From Chimonanthus salicifolius (lineage: Eukaryota; Streptophyta; Magnoliopsida; Laurales; Calycanthaceae), in NCBI GenBank assembly GCA_013350335.1, contig CM023534.1, forward strand, positions 3,720,001-3,784,000: a DNA stretch of 64,000 nucleotides, written 5' to 3'. Positions 34,901 through 42,900 of the stretch are shown one piece after another. The notes under the pieces were generated by a model. It did no database searches. It was not told where the DNA came from and saw only the letters and a list, made by a program, of their open reading frames with translations. The position numbers were made by a program, and so were the translations under genes. Within the stretch, counting starts at the first letter, position 1. Every line of letters starts with the position of its first letter.

Positions 34901-36984
34901 ATCTGCAGATTTGAGGTTCTCCGGCGACGAAACGCCGGTGCGATTCCACTAAGAAAACCCCTTTTCCGTCTCGCTGGTGCTGTCTTCTCTCGAACTTGCA
35001 GCAGTCTTCTCCGATTGCCACTGCTGGCAGTCTCTGCTCAGATCTGAGAAATCAGATTTGGGTTGTGGTCTCCGTCGATCGCCGCTGGATCTCAGATTTG
35101 AATGGGGAAAACCCTTCCGCCGCCACTGCTCGCAGCTCGGCCTCTGTCCGCCGGCTGCTGCAACTTCTCTGCCAAAAAACTACAGATCTGCAGTTTTGAT
35201 CTGCCGTCTGGGTCTGGAAACTGCAGATCTGATCTCAGATCTGTGGTTGTTTCCCTCTATGCTGCCTCCGGCCGGCTGGCTCGTACCGTGCAGCCCTCTG
35301 TTCCAGATCTCGGGAAAACCCTTAGCCGATGGATTGAAGGGAACCCTTTCCAGCCGATGCCTTTCCGCCGCAGCTGCTGCTCGGCCTCTGTTCGCCAGGC
35401 GACGGGATCGGAAACCCCTTTTCTTGATGCAAAGATCAGATCTGATCTGCGCAAGGGAGGATGACAATCGGATTCCTCTTCTCTTCCGCCGCTGCGGATT
35501 TGGTCTGTAAAACCGAGACCCTTCCAGAGACCAAACCAAACTAAGGATGAAAACCCTTTTCAATCTACCGCCGCTGCTATCATGCGCAGCCTGCTCACCT
35601 CTCTCGCTGCCGGCGATGGGTTTTTTTTTTTTTTATTCAATCTGCTGTTCCGGCGTTCTGTTTCAAACCCCTACGGCAGATTGTTTTTCAAATCTGAGAA
35701 ACCAACCATGTCGTGACCGTGTGATTTTGTCCGAAAATCCCGGGAAAAATCGAACTCGTGCTCTGATACCAATTGTTGAGATTTACAGCGGAAAATCAAT
35801 CAATAAAATAAATCACACAATCAATAACACGCAGATTTACGTGGTTCGGCTAAAAGCCTACGTCCACGGGCAACACAGGGAAGAGATTTCACTATCACAC
35901 AATGAGAGGTTACAATGTGGAGTCTATATATACTCTATGCCTTTCCTCACTCTCACTCCTCATATAAGGAGTAATTACATATATATAATGAAAGGCTACT
36001 GCCCAATAGCTTACTAACTCAGTTATGGGCTAAATTAAATAGAACCATAAATACCAACTCAGTGATGGGCTGAGTTGGGCTGAGTTAAATCGAGCCACAT
36101 ATCAACAGATGGATCAAGCTACAGCCGATAAGAATATATTTTTACAACTAATGCATAGAGTTAGTGGAACAGTTGCTTACAACTTCATCCACGCCAGTTT
36201 TCTTGTTGATTGTATATTTGTATTTCTTGTCTTGTGGTCGGTTTGTCATTTATTATAAGCAATGACTACATACTAAACATTCTCCTTCTGAAATTGACTG
36301 CAGGCTCCACCCGAGCGGAGGCACGTATTTAGTAGCGAGATGCAGAGGGTGGGCAATGAAGGTGCTAAATTGTTGCGTGAACTTGGTAACAAAGTCAAAA
36401 GGATGGAGAAACTGAGTCCAGGAGACATCCTCTTACAAGTCCACGAGGCAGCTGAAGAGTTGCAAAAGAAAATAGACCAAAAATCTTACCTTCTTGTTAA
36501 TTCTGAGAGCTGGGTGATAGGGAAACATGTGGAGAAACTGCAAGATGCAATGGACAGGCTGGTGGAAGAAGATGATCATAAACGGCTAGGGATTAAATCA
36601 CAGAGTGAAGCAGTTCTTAATCTCAGACCAGTAGCATTGTCGAAGGGCTGGGATGTGACTAACATGGGTGCCAATTCTGCCCTTCCTCCAGTACCTCCTC
36701 CTGAAATGATGTCCCAGAATCAGGCACCGTGGCCAAAAAGTTACTCTTTAGGCCTCGATATCGTGTGTGATGAAGGTGAATCAAAAACATATGAAAGTGC
36801 AAGTGCATTGTCGTTGGCAACGTTCACATCTATTTTGATTGAATTTGTTGCTAGGCTTCAAAATCTTGTTGATTCATTTGAAGAGTTGAGTGAAAATGCC
36901 AATTTTAAGGAGCCCATGGAGCAACAAGAAGCAGAGGCTGTTGGGTTTTGGCGAAGACTGAGTAAACGGTTCAGATTCAAGTAA
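20106..36984 (+). CDS. ALMT9: ALMT9-type aluminium-activated malate transporter (six exons)
   Basis: Exons 20106-20481, 23425-23562, 27390-27659, 27731-27867, 27953-28099 and 36304-36984 join in frame with GT..AG introns and give 582 residues (AtALMT9 is of similar size). The N-terminal half has about six membrane spans, with [60 protein letters not shown] and [20 protein letters not shown]. The conserved [20 protein letters not shown] follows in exon 5. The C-terminal half is soluble and ends with [20 protein letters not shown] then [10 protein letters not shown]. Family members of this clade are vacuolar-membrane malate/chloride channels in guard cells and other tissues. All exons look intact. 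Intron 5 (28100-36303) contains a complete antisense Copia element and intron 2 an L1 fragment, which may affect splicing or chromatin state. No other gene recognised nearby suggests co-regulation. Confidence 0.93.
20482..23424 (+). other. ALMT intron 1
   Basis: 2943-bp intron, phase 1, GTAAGA donor and TTATGCAG acceptor. It contains a (CT)n(CA)n microsatellite and no clear element. Confidence 0.8.
22869..22928. repeat. (CT)n(CA)n compound microsatellite
   Basis: About 35 bp of CT repeats run directly into about 25 bp of CA repeats within ALMT intron 1. Confidence 0.95.
25362..26725 (-). mobile_element. 5'-truncated L1-type LINE fragment in ALMT intron 2
   Basis: Read on the minus strand, the fragment encodes degraded ORF2 C-terminal text. 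A zf-RVT region has [20 protein letters not shown], then [17 protein letters not shown], followed by a linker ([11 protein letters not shown]) and a RNase H piece ([20 protein letters not shown]). Internal stops are present, for example where a Trp is expected before [11 protein letters not shown]. The 3' end is AATAAAATTCTTATGTTACC followed by a short A tract (T-run on plus at ~25362-25374). It is inactive and opposite to ALMT transcription. Confidence 0.8.
29422..29426. repeat. Target-site duplication, left copy (GATGG)
   Basis: Matches GATGG at 36108-36112 on the other side of the Copia element. Confidence 0.9.
29427..29760 (-). repeat. 3' LTR of the Copia element
   Basis: 334 bp, TG...CA on both strands, identical to the LTR at 35774-36107. 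Confidence 0.95.
29761..29774 (-). other. Polypurine tract of the Copia element
   Basis: On the minus strand the sequence CCAAGGTGGAGAT directly precedes the TGTTGATATG start of the 3' LTR, the expected place for plus-strand priming. Confidence 0.75.
29914..30150 (-). pseudogene. Copia RNase H C-terminus in a shifted frame
   Basis: About 78 codons that continue the RNase H domain: [20 protein letters not shown], then the Copia-typical NPADMLTK near the end. They lie in a different frame from the main polyprotein. The long frame instead ends with ~15 unrelated residues, so a single-base loss near 30156-30158 separates the two parts. The final catalytic segment of RNase H is therefore not translated with pol unless there is frameshifting. 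Confidence 0.85.
30111..33956 (-). CDS. Copia gag-pol polyprotein (C-terminus frameshifted)
   Basis: 1281 codons from the ATG at 33956. In order: gag about 25-235; CCHC zinc knuckle [14 protein letters not shown] (257-270); aspartic protease with LDSGCTYHM (about 311-319); GAG-pre-integrase with LWHMRLGH and the CEHC Cys pair (about 445-481); integrase catalytic D508, D571 (SDNGGEY) and E607 in [11 protein letters not shown]; reverse transcriptase from about 860 with [12 protein letters not shown] and [10 protein letters not shown] (YVDD at 1023-1026); and the start of RNase H with DSDYAGD and [10 protein letters not shown]. All catalytic motifs of protease, integrase and RT are intact. A one-base deletion shifts the frame before the last RNase H segment. 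The LTR promoter would drive transcription leftwards, against ALMT. Confidence 0.95.
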   Translation of the reverse strand: MSEKLSPEPSTSKSSTVSRTMVSNAKFEVEKFDGTNNFGMWQCEVMDVLYHQELDIALEEEKPTDMEQKDWVKINRQACGTIRLCLAKDQKYFVMKENSAKKLWEMLQDKYMTKSVENRLYLKKRLFHFDYKEGTSMTDHLTAYNKILADLQNLDVEILDEDKAILLLNSLPEQYDHLTTTLLYGKNEIKFELVVNALINNEYRKKDKHAQRYSKSEALTVRGRSQNKKFGNRYKSRSKTRGASTSSNRRNLAKDECAFCRKKGHWKKDCPILKKNDNKNPTANVVHVIDDDTELAMIGSSLPYHSEEWILDSGCTYHMCPNRDWFSSFEELDGGSVFMGNDNTCKTKGIGKIRLRLHDGAIRVLTDVRYVPDLRKNLISLGALESKGFKITLEGGVLKVVMGALVVMKGTRQNNLYFLKGSTIIGGVATVTDSKEDVGSDTTKLWHMRLGHAGEKALQGLVKQGLLKGAKTCKLGFCEHCVLGKQTRVKFGTAIHRTEGILDYVHTDVWGPTRVASLSGRHWFVSFVDDFSRRVWVYPMKHKSEVLDVFLKWKKMIETQTGRKIKRLRSDNGGEYKSDPFMQICQAEGIVRHFTVSDTPQQNGVAERMNRTLLEKVRCMLSNAGLDKAFWAEAVSYASHLINRLPTAANEGKTPIEVWSGTPATDYDSLHVFGCPAYFHVKENKLDPRAKKAIFLGFSSGVKGYRLWCPESKKLILSRYVTFDESVMFTQNKHKVDQKENKTKGVPQQVEFEAPVTSVIPVQTGDSLTDDSVGEDTVTDEAPVQESTQQPDSIAVSRPRREIRKPARFTDMVAYALPVVDDDIPSTYREAMRNSESVEWKDAMSEEMQSLHKNQTWELVQLPKGKKAIGCKWVYTKKEGSTGTDSVRFKARLVAKGYAQQEGIDYNEIFSPVVKHSSIRILLALVAQFDLELAQLDVKTAFLHGDLDEEIYMSQPDGFKVLGKENLVCKLRKSLYGLKQSPRQWYKRFDRFMIGQKYTRSHYDHCVYFRKLRDGSFIYLLLYVDDMLIACKSKLEIDKLKTQLRNEFEMKDLGEAKKILGMEIDRDRVKGTVCLSQKQYLKKVLQRFGMDKNTKPVSTPLAHHFKLSALMSPRTDKEREYMAQVPYACAVGSLMYAMVCTRPDISQAVSIVSRYMHDPGKMHWQAVKWILRYILGTVDVGLMFERDDQFGRHVVGYVDSDYAGDLDKRRSNSGYVFTLARGPVSWRSTLQSTVALSTTEAEYMAVTEAVREAIWLHGLLEDLGLIQSTWMSIMIVRVLFT
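33957..35760 (-). other. Long GC-rich untranslated leader of the Copia element
   Basis: About 1.8 kb between the primer-binding site and the gag ATG. It is much more GC-rich than the surroundings and has several long A-tracts on the minus strand (about 34510-34566, 34880-34898 and 35620-35633). AGATCT and CAGATCTG palindromes recur many times between about 34815 and 35450. Open frames are short, mutually overlapping and without known motifs. This is unusually long for a Copia leader and may hold packaging or dimerisation signals or captured host sequence. Confidence 0.6.
35761..35773 (-). other. Primer-binding site (initiator tRNA-Met)
   Basis: Minus strand TTGGTATCAGAG immediately follows the 5' LTR end AAATCTCAACA; it matches the usual plant Copia site complementary to the 3' end of initiator tRNA-Met. 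Confidence 0.9.
35774..36107 (-). repeat. 5' LTR of the Copia element
   Basis: 334 bp, identical to the LTR at 29427-29760. Confidence 0.95.
36108..36112. repeat. Target-site duplication, right copy (GATGG)
   Basis: Matches 29422-29426. Confidence 0.9.
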
Positions 36985-39770
36985 TGAATGATGAATGTTG
37001 GAATAATAGCTTGTAAGCAGTATTCAAAATGTCAATATTTGTTATCATATTGCATTTTCTATTGTCTTGTTCGAAAAAATCAGAATTTTGTTCTGGTGTT
37101 GTACTAGATATAAGTTTTTCGCTCGAACTCAATATAAGAAATTATTCTTCTGCAAGCATGATTATTTGTCCATAAACTTGTTTGCGTGCTTGCTCTTTTG
37201 GGTCTGCATTCGTGTTTTGGCTCTCATTTTCCTCTTGCAGGCATTGTTTAGAAACTTGAAATGACTTAGGTCAGTTTCAGTTGACTTGACTAAATGGAAT
37301 TTTGAGTTGAGTGAGTCTACGAGTCTTTCTAATTTTTTTTTTTTCTTCTAAAAATTCAGTCATAAGTTTCTTGACTCAATAGAGTTTTGAACCCAGGCGT
37401 TTTAGAACATTTCTTGCAAGTGATCCTCCTCCCATGTGCACTCTAACCTTGCACATAATGTGCGCACAGGCTTTTGGGGCTCGTGTGAATGAGTTCGTTA
37501 GAAACTTCTCTTTGAATATGAAGTCTACCAAAAATCATTTTACATAGGATCTGCATTGACCTGATGCTTTGTGCACTATGACAGTGTTCACCGAGATCAT
37601 CTATGCGCCTCTGTTCACTACCTTACATGAATTAATCACTATGCAATTTGATCCAATTACAGATTTAGTTATCTGTTTAAAAATAATACCATTTTCAGTT
37701 CATTTATTTAAACAATATATACAATCATTTATTGAAAATTGGTGTATATTATTCATATTTATTACTCATGCACCTTTGATTTTTGGGGCTTGAAAAAAAT
37801 GTAAGAGATTACGTGATCTTTGGTGACTAATCCATGAGAACTTTTCATCAAATCTCCAATCACAATGACCCAAGTGGGCCATCCAAAAAAAGCCCAGGTC
37901 GAGCATCCAAAATTGTGAAAATTCAAGCTATTTGACTGAGGTAAGCTAGTTTGAAATATCTTACTTGGATCAGCCGACACCAACTTTGAATTTGGCGTAG
38001 AGTATTAGAATATATAAATTAAAGTATCATGATTACCTAATTACATGACTAAACTATCTTAAATGGGTTTTCTTCATTTTGCCCTCTATTGAAATTAGCT
38101 ACAAAATACATTTATGTAAAAACAGAAATAAGTTTAACTATTTTAGATAATATCATTACTCATTAAGAAGATACTTTCTACTTATGTATCAAATATACTT
38201 GGAAGAAATCTTGATAATTTATGAGTAGTTTTAAGAAGTTTTATCATGATGTCTATGCTTAAGATTAGAGGGCCTATTTTGAATTTTTGAGATACTGCTT
38301 GAAGGGAATTTTAGGAATGTTATGAAAAAAAAAAAAACTATAATACATGCTTACTCTACTTGTTCTAATCTTTTTCTTTAATATTTTTACTTTATTTATA
38401 AATAAAAGAAATAGTTTAACATGGCAGTCCAATTAATCTTAATAATTTATTCAAGTTGTGAATTTGTAAATTTTTTTTTTTTGGATTAACGTGTGAAAAA
38501 CTCAGACACATCACTATTATGTTAGTATTAAAGAAGAGTTCACGTGAGTGTAGTTCAACTGGTAATCTCTTGTCTCAGGAAGCGGGAGGTGGCAGATAAA
38601 AAAGACGAATAATAGAACATGAGATTTTTAAGATTGAATTTGTTAAATTGGAAGGATTTGGTCCAATTTTTATAATATTATAAAATAGATAAAATTTGAA
38701 AAAATACTCTAAAAATTAAAATAAATTATATGATTAAATTTGATAAATTCAAATTTTAAACGATGCAGGATTGTAGAGGAAGGTAGAGTTACCAAGCAAA
38801 ATGGTACTGTGCATACGCAACTTTCTCTCATAGTTGATACACCAAATTGGTGTCGTGTATGCTCAACAAGAACAAGCCTTTCTAGGTGAGGCCAATGGTC
38901 TCCATTTAAATGTATACTAAAATTTAAAATTAATTTAATCAGAAAAACAATCTATATTTTAGAAAGTAATAAAATTTTAATTAGTATATATTATTATTTT
39001 TAATTTTGAAACTTTATAATATTAACATATAATTTGGTTGGTTTAAGTAACATAGTTAATATTTTTATATTTCTTTACACAAATTTAAACTTTTCTAATG
39101 AGGCAGACAAAAATAAGCTCAACATAACAATGGGCATGTCAATATGTTTTGAAAGTGAATCAATTCATTCAACTCGGTGATTTTTTTTAAAGAATAAAAA
39201 TAAAAATTAGTGTTCCCTGCCACGTTTTTATCAGACGATAATGGCTGTTTTTTTTTAGAATTTATGATTTTAATTAAAAAGACATTTTTTTATTTTTTAA
39301 ATTCAAAAAATAAAAAATGACAGATATTTGAAAAAAAAAAAGAAAAAAGAGAGAAAGATATTAGCCAATATATCAGCCGTCCCGATAATAAAACCCCTGA
39401 TCATTATAAGGATCGCAGGGTCCACCAAATTTTATATGTAGACTATACTTGTCATCATGATTTTTTTTTATTCCACTTTCCTTTTATCATAAGTGCATTT
39501 GAAGTGCATTGTTGCATTTTGTATGCTTTATGATACGGGATTAGATGATATTTTATAGGTTGTCAAAATTAAAGAGATTAGAGTGATAATCAGAAATCCT
39601 TTAAGGAAGCAGGATTTTATACTGCGGAAAATGAGAGACAAAACAATCTTCAATGGAAACTATGTTAAGTTGAATATGATTGTAGAGACTAAGACGTCAA
39701 ATGATGTTTAAACTTAATTTATTAATAAGAGTAACTCAAGATATAATGAAAACAAAAACAAAAACCAGAA
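36985..39770. other. Intergenic between ALMT and GGT
   Basis: The first few hundred bases are probably ALMT 3' untranslated sequence. The rest is AT-rich with no gene recognised, apart from a composite SINE remnant near 38.5 kb. Confidence 0.4.
38466..38597. mobile_element. Composite remnant of the 12.7/15.2-kb SINE family
   Basis: The left part has the minus-oriented tail (T-run, then ACGTGTGAAAAACTCAG). The right part has the plus-oriented head (GTGTAGTTCAACTGGTAATC, then CAGGAAGCGGGAGGT). The two pieces face opposite ways, so this is either a rearranged copy or two partial insertions. Confidence 0.45.
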
Positions 39771-39777
39771 AAGAGAA

Positions 39778-39786
39778 TATATAAAA
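39778..39786 (+). promoter_or_regulatory. TATA box of the GGT gene
   Basis: TATATAAAA lies about 120 bp before the ATG at 39902, predicting a ~90-nt leader. Confidence 0.55.
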
Positions 39787-39901
39787 TGGAGACGCTACAA
39801 AAGGAAGTCCAGATATCTCTCTGTCCTTTCATTCATTGGCTTTTCATTCGACCCTCATACATTGGAAGCCCTCTCTCTCTCCTGCGTGTGTATCTGCACT
39901 C

Positions 39902-42900
39902 ATGGCGCGAGATAGACTGGGCGCCCCTCTTTTGACTTATCGTACGCCGGCCGAGAACATATCAGCTTTACGTGCTACTATTTTTGTCGCAATTGCCACC
40001 ATCTTAGGTCAGTCCTCCTCCTCCTCCTCCTCTTCGTCCTCCTCCTCCTCTTTCTCCTTTTCTTTGATCAAATATCATATGCGTATTAGAATTGATTTAC
40101 ATGATTACAAGCACTGAAGTGGCTTAAGTTTTCCTTTGGATTTTGTCAAATGGTTTTTGCTTTCTTGAGAACTCAGACAACAAAACAAGGAAGAAGCACC
40201 TGATTAAGATTTTTCTTTCATTTTAGAGAGATAATTTTCTTTTTTTATAACGGAGGGGAACAACGAGACATAAATTCCTCTAAATCCCTTGGGATAGCAC
40301 CCTACATCTATATAGAATGCCTTCAATTTAGACGGTTAGGACTCGAACTAACAATTTCTCATTTCTTGAGACGAGAAGTAATAAGTTCATCCAAATTTAA
40401 TACCTCACCTTCACACTCTTGCATTCCCTCCCTTTTCCATTCCTATTAGATGATCATTGACCATTGATCAATGACCACCCAAAAGTGAATCACGACCGTC
40501 CAATTGTCTGGGCCCAATGGACGGACTCAGCTAAGAGAGGAAGAGATGCAGGACGAGAATCTTTCTTCTTCACATTCCTCGTCAATCTCTTTCTGGGGTC
40601 CACCAATCACATCTACTTTTTTTATAATATCAAATAGATGTTAATATAATTGAATTCATTTATATAAATATAGAGTATATAAATCAATTGACAATGGATT
40701 GAATGATCAAATGGAAGTAAGATTTTATATACAATCTATTTATACGATTTTCTTTACATCACCCGACTATATAAGTTCTAATATCTATTTAATAACATGT
40801 CTCTCAATAAAAAAAGTCTCGATAGAGTGTTTTATTGATAAATTATTGCAGAAACTAGCAAATGACAGAAAATTGAGACTAATAAATCATTCTAACTCTT
40901 AATTCTTTTAAATAAAAAATAAATAAATAAATAATTTTATTAATCATAAATAAATATATGATAAGAATTCATAAACAATTACATGATAAGAATTGAGTTT
41001 TGGTATTTTTTTTCCTAACAATGTATTCTCATAACCTACCACAAAGAGCTGATTCAAAATAAAATTTTCTCATTAGAGTACTAGTTTCGGGAGGAGAAAT
41101 GGATTAGACAAAGAAAATCTGACCATGATAAAGTTAGGGCTCTCATATGTTCTATTCATTTAAATTTTTTTTTTATATTATAAAATTCTAAATTTCACAG
41201 ATGAATAATGAAAATGAGAAAATAAAATTAGATCTCTTACATTTTAACATTTTTCTTTTAAGCATTTATTTGTTACTATGCTGACAACTTTTATATTGAT
41301 GGACCAAAATAACCTTTGTCAATGATCCCCTTCTATGGAGGCATCGTTCTCTAATCATTTATTGTTTGTTTGATTTTTCTAAATATTTAATTATAGACAT
41401 TCTTATTTAATTTAACAAGTATAAAATATGTGATTTATAAAATTATATATCTTTTTATTTAGTCAATCTTCATTTTATTGGTGAGACCACAATTCTAGAC
41501 ACTAAAATTGTAAGGGAGATGATATTTACACCGGTAAAATCTTTTAAGATCCACCCGTGTAAAATTTTTACCCTTTGTTTCATTTATTGCAGTTAGTGAC
41601 ATTTTGTTTTGATTTTGTACATATGACATAGCACAAGCTTCAAAATGTGACATTAATGATATATATGTGGTATGGTTCTTGAGCTCGACTGGGTTTGGAT
41701 TGCGGGTAAAGGGAAGTGATGGGGATAACCTTCACTACCTTTGTTTGGTAACTACGGATAATAAGATAACACTCCTCTTTACCTTCTTTTTCTCACTTTT
41801 TAAATACCTCTTCCATGCAAAACTTTTACTCCTGGATGCAGCCCCTAGTGCACCTCCTTGAAAATTTACCCTTCATCCAAATGCAGCCCCATGTGAAAAA
41901 TTTTACTCAGTATATCTTAATTTTGATGTGCCCTAAGGGTAATAGACTCACCCGTAGAACTTTTATGCTGAATATCCCATGATTTCTCACACGTAAATTA
42001 AAAAAAAAAATTACCGATGTAAATATCATCTCCCAAGTTGTAACCCATTCATCAATCAAATACCAAAAATTTGGTCCAAAAAAACGGAAACTTGTAGAGT
42101 TGCACATGACTTTGAAATTTGGACTAGCTAACGTCTATCGTCATCGCTGATTGGATCCGTATGACTATTGGATTGAAGAACTAACTTAATCCAACAATTA
42201 AACGGGTCTGACTTCTGAGTTCAGGCCCTTCAAAGTCAACCGACCCTAATTTTTAAAATGATTGGGCCTTTGGTCCAACTTTAGTCCCAATCAGAGGTCG
42301 AAATCTCGATCGATACGTTCCACGACCTAGATATCTCGCGTGTCGGCCAGAATAAAAAAATTTGGCCGATACGGCCAATTTTGTTTAAAAAAAAAAAAAA
42401 TCGGTTATGGGTCCGGTAGATATCTCGGCCAATATTCGTCCGTTACAGACGAATATCGGCCCATATTTATATTTTTGAATTTTTTATATAAAAAACAGCC
42501 TTTTTTATGTTTTTAAATGATTTTTTTTCAAAAAAATAAAAAGCCACCGAGATTTTTAAAAAAATTGAGAGAGAAATCTCGACCGAGATGAAACAATATT
42601 ATTAGAACTCAACGTAACAAACTAAAGTGGAATTTGGAACTGGTCTATCTGATAGGGAAAGAGGAAGAGTTTGTATAAAAATTAGATAACATTTAACTCA
42701 TCTCGACTCATCCGAGTCAACTCGAACAATTTCAAATAAAAATTGAAATAGAGTGGTGATTATATCAAGTTTATTGTAGTATTTTCTACATTACTTCGTA
42801 TACATATAAGTTTGGTATTTGAATGTGTGATCAAGAGCTAAAATACTGTGGAGACCCAACTAAAAAAGGGTATACAGATGGATTACTTTTTAAACCCATT

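Larger units (their letters stand above)
29427..36107 (-). mobile_element. Full-length Copia LTR retrotransposon in ALMT intron 5
   Basis: The 6681-bp element lies antisense to ALMT. Its two 334-bp LTRs (29427-29760 and 35774-36107) read identical base for base. On the minus strand they start TGTTGATATG and end AAATCTCAACA. A TGGTATCAGAGC primer-binding site (initiator tRNA-Met) lies just inside the 5' LTR, and a purine tract AAGGTGGAGAT adjoins the 3' LTR. The 5-bp TSD is GATGG. The gag-pol order protease-integrase-RT-RNase H marks Copia, and the gag looks Tork/Tnt1-like. Identical LTRs imply a very recent insertion. One frameshift near the end of pol probably makes this copy non-autonomous. 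Confidence 0.95.

Noticed and set aside
34437..35563. Many open frames on both strands in the Copia leader
   Set aside because: GC-rich low-stop sequence gives chance ORFs; none has a recognisable domain, and the position is the untranslated leader.
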